Shown here in pieces: positions 10,521 through 22,079 of a DNA stretch of 64,000 nucleotides. Made by a program: the position numbers and the translations under genes. Within the stretch, counting starts at the first letter, position 1, and each line of letters starts with the position of its first letter. Source of the DNA: Bactericera cockerelli (taxonomy: Eukaryota > Arthropoda > Insecta > Hemiptera > Triozidae); contig CM044955.1 in NCBI GenBank assembly GCA_024516035.1, forward strand, positions 12,654,009-12,718,008, written 5' to 3'. The notes under the pieces are model-generated. The model saw nothing but the letters and a program-made list of their open reading frames with translations, was not told the DNA's origin and did no database searches.

Positions 10521-13500
10521 TTATGTAATAGTTTTACTCTTCAAAACACTGAGTAGATTTTTCAAGATTTCCATTTTCTTTCTTTCTAATTCAAGTTTTT
10601 GTAACTCCACCTTCAGTCTTTTTTCTTCGTAAACTTGACGTTCTTTTCTTTTCTTTTCATCAGCTTGTAATTTTTTATGAAGAAAATCAGATAGGGTAAG
10701 TTTGGGTTTTTTGTTTGAACTTGATTCTTCTTCTTCAATATCTCCTAGATCTGCCATATCATCTCTAAGTACAATTATGTCTTCTTCTTGTCTTCTCTTA
10801 CCAGCAGTACCTGTTGCTCCTCCCATGTTTCCTACTCTAGCATCTGCTTGCGGTCCTTTTTGTATTTCCAGGATATCTTTGTAACTAAGATGAGTCTTCA
10901 GTAACTTTCTCATTGGCGTAAATTTATATGGTATGTGACCCAAATGAGAATCCATGAGATCAAAATATTCCCACCGGACAAATGTTTTCTCTGGATAGGC
11001 TTCTAATTTTTGTTTAATCTTCCTGTAAGTTGTCAATGTGTTTCTCCACTTATCATTGCATGCATGGCTAGGTGCATCAAACCCACTTTTTCTCATCTCT
11101 CGGCTGATCTCATTCCAAAGTTTTAGTTTTCTGCAGAGTGGTTTATTGAAGAGATGTTCTCTCTCAAGACGCAAAGTCAAAAGATATCTGATAGCAGGCG
11201 GAGTCCATTGATACCCTGAAACTGAATGAAGATGGTACATATTCTATAAACATACTTTTTTCTTATTGTTTCTTAGTGTTGCACATTTAAATAGATCCAA
11301 CTCTCTCTTTCCCTCCCAAAGTATAAGGCCAAAAAAGTCTGCCAAAAAAGAAAAGTACCCGTTAAAATATACCCGGTTAGTCGGGTACACGTTGAAGAAT
11401 ACTCGGGTATCCAATCCTCCAATGAATTTTAAAGCCAAGGTAGCAAATTTTAATAGCCGGGTAATAGGCAATAGAAAGAAGTATTGAGTGTAATTTTGTC
11501 TGTCATTATAATTATCTCAGAGAAAACTGTATTCGCCGAGTTTTGTTAATTGTGTAGGTGTAGGGTCTACCATGTTTTTACCCAATGGTCAGATTGTCAC
11601 CGTGGCCGATTCGGTTAGACACTTAGTTTGCACCCAGGTGACCGAGGTTCGAATACCGGAAGGTTTAGCTTTTTTGTCTCAATATGTTAAGGACTTATAA
11701 TTTGTGAAGGATAATAAGTAACTAGGTATTTGAGAAAAGTTAATTATCACTAAGCCTAGTACATAATTTTACTATAGGGAGTAGCAGTAACAACACAACG
11801 CAAGTAGAAACCAGATGAGCCTATGGTTTTACCATTCTTATTGAGGAGTGCGCTACAATTGTATAAAACAGTAATATTCATAGAAACAAAGTGAGGTTTT
11901 CAGGTCCTGCGAAGATCGCACAAAGAAAATTTACATACTTTTAAAATGATTTTATTTTAAATTACCAAGATATTGTCGTTATCATTTTCCTAGTTCCCAA
12001 AAATTATAAATGAATAATGAAAATTTCGCACATCATTTTTTTTACCGTGTTTTTATGTATGAATAATATGAATATGGTTTCATTAAATTATTATATCACA
12101 ACTGAAGTGTGAATTACATAATAGATCCAAATTTAATGATTTTCTAATATCGATATTCCTTTTCGTGATGTCGCCACTTCTCACTATTCAGACAAATAGC
12201 TACTTTATTATTTTAAGAGATTCGAGTGTGCCACCTTAATACAGAAAAATAAAGGAGAAAAATTTCCACTTTACTTTATTGTTACGCTAATTGTCAATTC
12301 CAACTTTTCATTTTTCTTTCGAAAATAGGAGTTCGAGCTTGAATTGAAGATCAATTCAGTGTTATTGAAGATAAATTTTAATTAAACGATCGGGTTTTCT
12401 TTAACGTACTCGGGTGCCCGATTTTCCAGGGATATTTTATCGCGTCCCGAGTGCCCGGGTACTTGATTACGCTGTTCCAATCATCAGCCTTACAACGCCT
12501 TACAGCCGTTTGGCTAATTGAGTGCACGATTAGCTCAGTGGTTAACCACTCGCTTGCCATGCGGAAGGTCCTGGGTTCGATCCCCCCGTGCCGACAAAAA
12601 TTTGTATTCTTAATTTGGTTACAATTTGGTTACAAGTTAAAAAAGCGTCTACAGTAGCTCCTGTTTCATGGCTACGAAATAAAAAAGGCTGTGAAACACT
12701 CATCTTTTTAAAAAATACGCTTAGTCGGCGATGTAGTAGCCTGCAGTGTTTAATAAAATTATCTTCAATAACACTGAATTGATTTAAGTTTGAACTCCTT
12801 GGAAAGAAAAATTAAAAGTTAGATTAGGTAATTTGCAGAAAGAACGCGTAAGGTACGGAAAAGCGGTAACTCCCATCAGAATTTTATGATGTTTTCTGTA
12901 CACCTGAGGTCAAGGGGCATCCATACATGTGTGTAAATTCTATAAAAAGCGAATCCGTACTGATTTTTCCTGGTTCCGCAAATTAGGTACACCCAAAGTA
13001 TAACACTCTGTATTTAGATGTCCGGGGTCTTCTCATACCTTTCGTGGAAAAATAAGAAGCACTTTGTTTATGGCTATTGGAAAATGATTAAATTTGGATG
13101 TATTATGTTGGGCTGCGTAATTTTAAGTGTCCAACTTTGGTTAGACACTCTGTATATGAAATTTGGACATCCTGTGCACCTTACTATAATGTGTACCAAT
13201 TTATAATAAACATAATAATATAATATGTATTGTTCATTTACTGTGCATGGGTTCCAGACCATGCTTAGACTACTACATGCAGTAGAAGCTTGGTGACTGA
13301 GAACAACAAAATAACCAACCTTTGTTTCTTTTGTTTGCTCCATCCTCCTTCTCCTCCACCGAAGTATCTTGGACAATACTGTAGAACACACTGGGTAGAG
13401 CTGTATTACCTGTGGCATTATAGTTTTCTTCTACAAGACCAGATGATGAAAGAGCTAAATATGAGTCCATTAAATCAAAGTATGGCCAGTTACATGCCAG

Positions 13501-16500
13501 TCCATCTTTCTCCATTCTCTCTTTATTTGCTCTGTAAGTTTTCAGCAGATTTCTGTACTTCATATCACAATGATGTCCTTCCACATTAAAATTGTGCTCT
13601 TTCATCTCTTCACTAAGTTTATTCCACAAGTCAAGTTTTTTAGCATTTGGCTTCAACCATTGATAGTTCTTGGACAATCGAAGATTCAAGAGCAGTCTTG
13701 TAGCATCTGGATTCCAGTAGAATTCTAAAAGATAATTAAATTATTCTCAATTTAGAAATAAGAAGAGTGAAATTACACAAGTTATTTACCAATTTGTGAT
13801 CAGAATCTCTATTCTACACTGGCTCCCACATTGCTTGATAATTTTTTGTTTTATATTATTCATCTTCAAACATATCTTTACATTATGGATTTACTTGTGA
13901 TTTATGAATGTCAATACTTCAGTTGTTTTAAACATGTTAGCCATCAAGGGTCAACATTTAGCCCAAGGTGTTTTTATCAAGGTACTTGTAACTTTTTTTT
14001 TCATCGATGTCAATCTATTTAAATGTACACCAAGTAGCTACAGGCTGATGGTTTGCTTTTCTACACCAGCAGCAAAGGAAACACTCCAATTGATTCTCAT
14101 CTGCCCCACACAATTCATAATAATATAGGAATCCTTAATAAGCAAGTTCATAGTTCTAAAGTACAAAAAAAAAGAAGAAAATATGAACTTACCCTCACCG
14201 ACTCCTGTGTCAACAGTAACATTGATTTCTTCAATTTGATTTCCTTCTCCCTCCTCATGAGAATGTTCTGGTAGTTCTTCACCTTCATGAATTTCCACAT
14301 GCACTTCATGTTCTTCTGCATTAAGTTCTATTTCCTCATGCTCTACCATTTCTACATCTTCTATTTGCTGCATATCTCCTTGCATTACATCATCCACTTG
14401 TTGAACTATATAATATGAATGACTCCCATCTTCACCTGATGGTGTTTCTTCATATGTTTCTTCAACAACCTCAGTTTCAGAATCCTGTTCCTTTGTTCCA
14501 AAATGTGAATCCATTAAGTCAAAATGTTCCCACCGACAAAAACTGTCTCCCATCTGTTTCCGTCTATGATAAGTTGATATAAGATTTCTGTATTTAGAAA
14601 AGCATGCATGTCCATTAACATTGTAACCATCCTTTTTCAACTCTTCAGCTATTTCATCCCAGATGTGAATTTTCTTTCCAATGGGATAGGTGAAATCATG
14701 TTCTCTTGCAAAGCGAAGAGTCAAGAGTTTTGTAACAGCTTTGGATGTCCACTTGTATTTTTCTGTCAGAAAGAAAGAAACATTAGACAACAGTTGAATG
14801 AGTGTCTTAAAAATGATGCTTGTTACAAATTTTGGAAACTTTTTTAATTTGAAAATAATGATCTGAGAGGTGTTAAGAATACATGAATCGGTACATGCAA
14901 AAACGACATCATTCCAAAAGAGTAAACTTTTGGAAAATCAAAAAAAACTTTCCTATTCATTCTTTGTCCATAAGAAAAAAAAGAAAAAATATGTAATCAT
15001 AAGGACTTGCCAAAAGAAACCATTCTATATCATTTTTGGTCAGATATGTAGTGCCATTTCAAAGAAATAGCCGTTCAAAGGTCGTGGAATGATGCTGTTT
15101 TTGCATATATCGAAAATATTATAAAAAATAACACACGTACACTTCGAATTTTATTGTTATTTTAAACAAAAACAAAAAAATATGTATAAAAAAAAATTAT
15201 ATGTATAAAAAAAGCAGGTGTAAATATCACACGACTTTCCTTATCCCCGAAAAGACGTAGAACTCCGCCATTCGTGACTCAACGGTAACAGCTGCAAATC
15301 AATGCCAAATTCGTAATCAGCACCTCAAAATCATTGTTGGATTTGATGTGTCACAATCCCCATCTAGGATGAATAATAAAAAAGTTAAAAAAAGTTAGTC
15401 AAAGCGGGTCCCCCCAAAATACCGGTAAATTTGGGCCGAGGTCCAAAAAGTTCAAAATATCAAAAAAATGATAGGAAGAGACCCCTATTATTTTTTTAAT
15501 CTAAGAAAATGTTGTTCTCTAACTTTTTTTGTATATTTAATCAATTCATAGAAGCGGTGCTTGCGGGCAATATTTGCGGCCCTGCGGCCGCATTTTGCGG
15601 CCAATTTTATCCAAAAGTTTTGTGGTACGTCTGGTGTATAAAATTGATTTTCATACCAAATTTCAAGTCTCTAGCTCTTATTGTTCTTGAGATATCCTGT
15701 TCACGCACACACAGACAGGATACACCAATTCTACAGATTACATGCAAGAACCGCATCAATCCCGGATCTATGTCGTTCTTGCATAGAACGAAAATTATAG
15801 AAACGTGTTTATATAGGAAGGGAGTAGCAGAATGATATGGTTTTGATATAGAATTGTGCGTTTACCTTCCGAGATCCAAAATCTATGAAAACCCCATTTT
15901 CCAAAAAAATGTGATTGATGTCGTTTTTGCATGTACCGATTCACATATAGCTTCAAACATTTTTCAAAAGCTGTGTATTTGAACCCTCCTCTGATCATTC
16001 TCAAAAACCATTTCCCAAATTTGTAACATAAATTGTTTTACTTCCAATAAATGTCTAACAATAGAAATTGGAAGTATTGTGTTTGTTTTTGTATATTATA
16101 AAAAAATGCTACAATTTCACGTCGATTTTTCTGCACGTTTCATATTTCTGCATGTTTCATACCTTCCTGAGCAAATTTCATTTTGTGTCTGTCTGTCTGT
16201 TGGTTCAAAACATTCCTTGTTATGCACAAATCTCAGAAACTTCTAAACAGATTTTGACAAATTTAAACATATAGGAGAGAATCTGTAGATGGTATCATTT
16301 TAAATTCATGAGCTTCGCACTAGCAGTTCTTGGTGATAGACTATGCGCCTGACCACAAACTTTGTAGTTTAACACTTATAACTTGTGAACGCTACACCCA
16401 ATTTTGATGAAATTTTGAATGTATATATGCGTAATAGCTTTTTACATGATGCATTCATATTTATTTTTTTAAATATTTTTTTATTTAGATCTAATATGTA

Positions 16501-16590
16501 AGGAAATCCAAAATTTTACTGACCTGATGTTGCATCTCCAAATTCTTGACTTTCATCATTAGAATCTGATGTGTTATTGAACCTTGTCAT
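10521..16590 (-). CDS. protein with three tandem Myb/SANT-like DNA-binding domains, four exons
   Basis: Exons on the minus strand: 16590-16524, 14762-14193, 13724-13320, 11215-10521. All internal junctions are phase 1 and the splice sites are GT-AG, giving about 578 residues. Each large exon begins with one copy of the same roughly 90-residue trihelix-like module: a W at the start (YKWTSKAV, FYWNPDAT, YQWTPPAI), a LW/IW(D/N)E(I/L) helix, a K(Y/W)RN helix, and the ending YFDLMDSHLG or close variants. Domain 1 is followed by a strongly acidic stretch (residues about 113-200), and the C-terminus (about 520-578) is a charged Lys/Glu-rich probable coiled coil. The family is Myb/SANT-like (Myb_DNA-bind_4 type); targets are unknown. 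It is probably a nuclear transcriptional or chromatin regulator. Expression and function are inferred only from the intact, phase-consistent frame. Confidence 0.82.
11600..11670 (+). repeat. tRNA-like SINE head in intron 3 of the Myb/SANT gene
   Basis: Contains CACCGTGGCCGATTCGGTTA and box B GGTTCGAATAC. It is tRNA-Ser/Leu-like, but the acceptor does not pair well, so I call it a SINE head. The rest of this intron (11216-13319) contains CGGGTA-rich stretches at 11370-11470 and 12390-12470 and the fold-back below. Confidence 0.55.
12302..12820. mobile_element. fold-back element enclosing a tRNA-Gly-like SINE head
   Basis: Inverted arms of about 60-70 bp match imperfectly: AATTCAGTGTTATTGAAGAT at left, with its complement ATCTTCAATAACACTGAATT at right, extending to AACTTTTCATTTTTCTTTC and its partner. 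Inside, 12524-12596 is a tRNA-like stretch (GATTAGCTCAGTGGTTAACC, loop TTGCCAT, box B GGTTCGATCCC) resembling tRNA-Gly(GCC) with a damaged acceptor stem. A relative lies at 31365-31440. Confidence 0.65.
14885..15942. mobile_element. TIR element in intron 1 of the Myb/SANT gene
   Basis: The ends are GAATCGGTACATGCAAAAAC and its complement GTTTTTGCATGTACCGATTC, flanked by a 4-bp direct repeat ACAT (14881-14884 and 15943-15946). Internal partial repeats of the same motif occur near 15090 and 15775. No transposase frame is visible. The superfamily is not identified. Confidence 0.7.
16050..16430. repeat. dispersed repeat family D (copy 1)
   Basis: Shares AGAAAT(T/C)(G/A)GAAGTATTG, then CATTCCTTGT...GCACAAATCTCAGAAACTTC and a following A-rich stretch with the copy at 45530-45960. 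A third start occurs at 57760. It is a recurrent non-coding repeat of unknown class inside intron 1 of the Myb/SANT gene. Confidence 0.55.
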
Positions 16591-16599
16591 TTTTAAGAA

Positions 16600-18700
16600 T
16601 TCAGAAGAAATTTGATATTACTCTCCCTCTTTCTGTTTAAGAAGACAGAAGATTATTTCTGAAATCAGATAGTATTTAAATCTCTACAATTATTGTTGTA
16701 TTTAAATTATTAGTAAATCTTACTATACCAATAAATGACAATTAGTTTAAACTGCTAGGTAAAAGGGAGTCTCAAGTCCTAGGCCAGCAGTATAATAATA
16801 ATAATAATTAATGTTGTGTGGAATAATACTATTAATTATTATTATTTCGGGGTACAAACATACAGAGAGCGTTGAGCATTGAGTGGTAAGTGTTGACACT
16901 CCAATAACAAACAAAAAAAATACAAACACAACTTGTGTGCAAACAACAAAGTTTATCACTCAGTATTGATAGTTTCTGTCAAATAAGATGCTCAAACTCT
17001 CACATTTGATATGTTCAACACCATAAAGAATAAAATGATTGAAAAGACACACAGCGCTCAATGTTCTCTGTATAGCCTTAGCCTTGTAGTCGAAAATTGT
17101 TCCGTAAAACACAGACTGTAAATGAAAATTATTTAAATGTCCTTTTTTAAAAACAATATCAAAGTGATATGCCCTGATTCTCCAAATTGTTGGGGCAGGC
17201 TATTTTTTGCAAAGATCTTCATTTCATTTAGTTTAACCTTCCATTAGGATCAATGCTAAATCTGAAACTTTCAGGCACAATTTTCTTTAAGATTTTTTTT
17301 TTTTTTGACACTGCCAAATAAAATAGATTTGAGATTACATGAAATGAAAACAGATATAATGCTCTTTTTATAAACTGTTATATACAGTAAATGACTGTTT
17401 ATTTCAGTAATGTTTTGAATGAACATTTTACTCTGGACAGTTTGTATAAGTAACCTACCTATGTAAAAAAAGACAATCAGCACAAGACAGGTATAGATTC
17501 CATGATGTTTCTACAACATATTGCATTACATTAACCTCTCCACTAAATTGTAATCATATTCAGAATTACTGAGTTAGATAAGTTGAAGTTGTAAAAGGCT
17601 GTTTCTATAAGAAAAAGAAAAAAACAAAACCAAGGTTTTCAGTAACCTTGGTTTGGACTATCTCAAATTTACTCAATACCAGAACACTACCGCTAATATC
17701 ACAAATCCTTTAGGAGCTAGACTTTCCAATCCCTGGGTTTGTACCAAACCCAGTTTTCATAAAATAGATAGAAGTTTCAAATGCAAAACTTTACCTTCAT
17801 CAGTTGATTGTATCTTAACCTAAGTATTATAAACCAAAAGTTGAAATGAGCTTGACAGGTAAGTCTTCCAATGTATGCAAAACTGATCTTTAGAACTTTT
17901 CATATCATAGGTTTCACAGTTGGTCATGGAAAAAATTGGATTGGACTTCTCCATTACCACAGTAGGTAGAACTTTATTGTGGACACAAATTTTGAATCTT
18001 CAGTTATCAAGTTACAAAACTGAAAAAGCTTTATGTAAAATAATATGATGAAAGATGCTGTTGTAAGTTTGTTAGACGGGTTAGTCAGCCCGTTAGTGGT
18101 TACTCCACTGATAATAATGATAAGAGATGAGAAACTTTGAAATTCAAAACCAACTGATAATCCTCAGGTCAATCGCGTATTCGCGTTGACGCTTGGTGAG
18201 TTTGGTCAAGTTTGGTGAATTACCAACCAAGCAGTGTTCGAAAAGTCACCGATAGATAAAAACAACTCACCAAAACGATGCAATAAATTCGAAGACTGAA
18301 TTTGAATCTACGATGTGTATTTAGATAAGACAAAAGATTACTCTAACCAATCTTAAATTTCTATTATTTCATTAGCTTTCCTGTCCAAGAGAGTCCAGTC
18401 CACTCTGGATTTTCGCGTTACTGTTGCTATGCTTTTAAATTCTGCATAAATTGGATTTGACTTCAATCAGCTTTAGATTTTTTTCTTGAATCATGGAGGA
18501 ATAAGTAATGGATATGTTATAACGTGTAATATTTTTGTTCCATAACAATCTATCCAATATGGCTACCACCGTTAATGACTTCATATAAAACTTCTGTTTT
18601 AAACTTATCCGTAGACTCCGTAGTAGTTGTAGTATTTATTTGTTTTTATCGAGCACCAAGTTCTTTACTTTCTTTAAACTGAAGACGGCAATTGTAACAT
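16600..18700. other. intergenic, AT-rich
   Basis: Holds the 5' flank of the Myb/SANT gene and about 2 kb with no supported gene. Scattered homopolymer runs occur. I see no recurrent element. Confidence 0.5.
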
Positions 18701-18714
18701 ATTCTTGGTATTTT

Positions 18715-18865
18715 GTTCGCAGGAAACTTACAAACCTGCTACCTACATTGACCTCACCCAGTCTGGGTTGGGGCGGAATGCTAGCATCATGAATTCTTCA
18801 CCTCGCTGAACGTTGCTATACTTCGGTGATCCTACGAGAACCAGTGCATTCAACGCGCCTTGGAC
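18715..18865 (-). repeat. 5S-rRNA-derived SINE, internally deleted
   Basis: On the minus strand the head AATGCACTGGTTCTCGTAGG and AAGTATAGCAACGTTCAGCG is followed by the body CCCAACCCAGACTGGGTGAG and part of the tail (GTTTGTAAGTTTCCTGCGAA). The box C part of the head is missing. Confidence 0.75.
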
Positions 18866-19858
18866 TCTGGCCTAAACTAACCAGGATGGCCGATTTTATG
18901 GGACAGGTTTGAAGCACAAGTTTAGTTTTCTATTGCTTGAATGTCTCCATTGTTTTAGTTACTTCAAGAACTGAATTTCTATTGGATGCAAATTCATATC
19001 AAACAACCAATCAAAACCTAGTATCATATTGAGGAAGTAGATCTATACTTCCCCAAATTCAAGGAAGGTAAAATCCCAAATTTCACACTATGCGCTGTGA
19101 TTTCAGCGTGTTGCTTGGACAGAAGGTAAAATTTACATACAATGTCAATCATGAACACAATACTTCCTCGTGATTGGTTCATTTTACCCTTGGTAAAAAA
19201 AACCAAGATAATTACATTACAAAATTGTCTCATATTTAAGGACCATATTTTTCACATTTCTTGGTATTTCCTTGAATATCAGAGCTCACCAACCATAAAT
19301 TCAATAAAAATTAAAAAGTAGCTACTATGTTTATTACTGCATATACAATATATACAGGGTGTACACTGTACATATTAGGGTGGGCCGAAAAAAGCGAATT
19401 TTTGAATCGAGAATTTTAATAGCAAAAAAAAGTTGCAGCATGGTCAGACGTTTCCAAAAATATAACTTTTGTCAAAATTGGATGTTATCTTCCACTGCCG
19501 CAAAGCGGTTGAAGTTTGGCGAAAAAGTCCAAAAATGGCATTTTGGACCCCACTTTAAGAAATTTATAAAAATAGTAGATGAACATCTAAGAAGCTCAAA
19601 TTTGTTTCAAATTACTCAATATGTGTTCTAATTTTATTTTTAGACTAACAATAATGAGCTTTTTGAACTCTGTTCTGTATACAGGGTGATCCAAAATCAT
19701 GAAATACCACTTTTTTATGTGATTTATATGGGGTACATTATGTTTATATTTATTGAATTATTTGAATTAATTCTTCGATATTGGGAAACAAAATCATAAA
19801 ATATTAAATATATGATAGTGCTGGACAGTTTGGATGATATTTTCACTCTTCAGATATA

Positions 19859-21234
19859 CAGGGTGGCCAAAATTTTCATAAATTATGATGACTTTTTTAT
19901 GTTCTTAGTTCATGGTTTTTTTTTACCTTACAACCATGTAAATATTTTGCTAAGCAGTTTTCGGGGGACATAAAACATAAATAAGGATTATAAAAAGGAT
20001 AATATGACAGTCTCTTATCCAAGATATTCCGTATGGAGCCCAGGTGATTGATGGAAAGTCTTGGGTGGAAGGAAATTTTCACCCAGTACAACGCACCTTG
20101 GGAAATATGTTGTATGGGGAACGTATTCCCTTATCGTTGTTGTAATTTTACCTTATAATTTGACAATTCTATTTCCTGCATTATTATTATTAAAATAACT
20201 GTATGAGGTCTAGCTACCATGTGTATCAGGTGGCTACACCATGCGACGAAGCTCTCCCGAACCCTCCCAACAACGAATTTTTTTATATCGCGTCTTTTGA
20301 TATCTTTCCGACCTAGTTTTTTGGGTCTCTCTGCTATTTAAGAGTTTTAATGGCTTATGTATAATGGCGAATGGATTTCTGAGGTTATACATATACATTA
20401 CACCTATTTCCATTGGGAAAAAAAGTAATGAATCGGTAAAAATAACCAAATAGGTTCTTAAAATATATCATAATGTAGGTATATTATGCTGGTCTTTCAT
20501 GCCATTTGTGGTTTCAGAAAAAAATAAAGTAGGTAAGTCCTTCAGATTAGAATATTGCAAATCTTTTTGGTATTGGTAACAAATTAACAACAACAACTGG
20601 TAGCTCAAAGGCAAAAATGTACCTTAAACAATGGCTTTTCTCTCGCTGAATAGCGAGGGAATGTTATATCTACTTTGGGTACTGTGCGCAGTGGAAAATC
20701 AGTGGAGGATATTGTATTTATTGTCTAAAGAAATGTAAGCAAATCAAATGAACTTCTACTGATGAGCAAACAACATTAAAAAAAGTTACTATACTTGTGT
20801 TAATCACTTTCTTGATATCACAACTACTCAAAATCGAGTTACTAAATCTACGCTGCATACAGGACTTGAACCACCGACTTCCAGGTTAGAGGTTAGAAGT
20901 GCGCCGCCTTATCGATCAACTATATCATTATATTATGTATTGAGATAATTTGTTGATCTACTATTGTTTATGCTGCCACTCCAATGTTACTAGGAGATAT
21001 TTCCCAAGGTGCACTGTGTTGGGTGAAAATTTCCTTCCACCCAAGACTTTCCATCAATCACCTGGGCTCCATACGGAATATCTTGGATAAGAAACTGTCT
21101 TATTATCCTTTTTATAATCCTTATTTATGTTTTATGTCCCCCAAAAACCACTTAGCATAATATAATGTAAAAAAAAACCATGAACTAAGTACAAAAAAAA
21201 GTCATCATAATTTATGAAAATTTTGGCCACCCTG
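19859..21234. mobile_element. second nested CAGGGTG TIR element at the centre of the previous one
   Basis: Ends CAGGGTGGCC and its complement, with TA on both sides. The flanks TTCACTCTTCAGATA and TATCTGAAGAGTGCA are reverse complements apart from two end positions, again a dyad axis. Arms run about 19859-20108 and 20995-21234. The unpaired centre (about 20109-20994) contains unrelated DNA with a family B SINE. Confidence 0.8.
20790..20925 (-). repeat. tRNA-derived SINE, family B
   Basis: Collinear with 4320-4465: AACACAAGTATAGTAACTTT at its tail, box B GGTTCAAGTCC, and a head with a duplicated segment. It lies in the central loop of the nested fold-back. Confidence 0.7.
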
Positions 21235-21754
21235 TATATCTGAAGAGTGCAAATATCATCCAAACTGTCCAGCACTATCATATATTTAATATTTTATGAT
21301 TTTGTTTCCCAATATCGAAGAATTAATTCAAATAATTCAATAAATATAAACATAATATACCCCATATAAATCACATAAAAAAGTGGTATTTCATGATTTC
21401 GGATCACCCTGTATACAGAACAGAGTTCAAAAAGCTCATTATTGTTAGTCTAAAAATAAAATTAGAACACATATTGAGTAATTTGAAACAAATTTGAGCT
21501 TCTTAGATGTTCATCTACTATTTTTATAAATTTCTTAAAGTGGGGTCCAAAATGCCATTTTTCGACTTTTTCGCCAAACTTCAACCGCTTTGCGGCAGTG
21601 GAAGATAACATCCAATTTTGACAAAAGTTATATTTTTGGAAACGTCTGACCATGCTGCAACTTTTTTTTGCTATTAAAATTCTCGATTCAAAAATTCGCT
21701 TTTTTCGGCCCACCCTAGTACATATACATAAGGTCCCACTGCACCCCTTGTACG

Positions 21755-21895
21755 TCAACGCTCACTAAAAATTGTTGCAATGAACTCCTCTCAATGAGGC
21801 CTTTAAAACAATATGCCACAAGACATACGTTTGTATTTAAGATTTTAAAGTTGGTTCATGCCCAGCCTCACTGGAGCAGGACCAACCATATTTTG
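21755..21895. repeat. partial copy of the arm of the 58367-59253 element
   Basis: CTTTAAAACAATATGCCACA, GATTTTAAAGTTGGTTCATG and CCCAGCCT match the right arm of the element at 58367-59253 (around 59043-59112). The hAT-like element at 19376 therefore inserted into, or next to, an older CAGGGT-family remnant. Confidence 0.6.
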
Positions 21896-22079
21896 CTGAA
21901 TCTTAATCCCACAAACTTATTGCCAAATTTAGAACTATACCATCTACATAACCTACATAAAGTCTTGTGTTCATAATTTACTTGAATTGCATTGAGTAGT
22001 TTTTCTGATATTTGTGTATGAAAATAACAGACAGAAGACACAAAACCAAAGTTGCTCATCACTTAACATGTCCAGAATT

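Larger units (their letters stand above)
19682..21411. mobile_element. nested CAGGGTG TIR element, TA-flanked, at the centre of the hAT-like palindrome
   Basis: Ends CAGGGTGATCC and its complement, with TA on both sides. The flanks outside it, GAACTCTGTTCTGTA on the left and TACAGAACAGAGTTC on the right, are perfect reverse complements, so insertion was at the dyad axis of the host element. Arms are about 175 bp. They differ at a few bases, for example one A/G next to the terminus, so this is not a simple mirrored assembly artefact. Confidence 0.8.
19376..21717. mobile_element. hAT-like fold-back element with long arms and 8-bp target duplication, hosting two nested elements
   Basis: The ends are TAGGGTGGGCCGAAAAAAGC and its complement, flanked by the perfect 8-bp direct repeat GTACATAT (19368-19375 and 21718-21725). 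Its own arms are about 19376-19679 and 21414-21717. They meet at a centre now occupied by a TA-flanked element. Each arm has a mirror-image open frame of about 90-98 codons (IFESRILIAKKSCS...), which I treat as a by-product of the inverted repeat. The element sits inside a remnant that begins with TACAGGGTG at 19354. Confidence 0.85.

Noticed and set aside
12524..12596. A tRNA-Gly(GCC) gene
   Set aside because: The anticodon loop TTGCCAT fits, but the acceptor stem pairs in only about five of seven positions and a related broken copy exists at 31365.
19359..19631. A 90-codon protein, with a near-identical 98-codon frame on the opposite strand at 21462-21758
   Set aside because: They are mirror copies in the two arms of one fold-back element, with no known domain. 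Similarity is explained by the inverted repeat.
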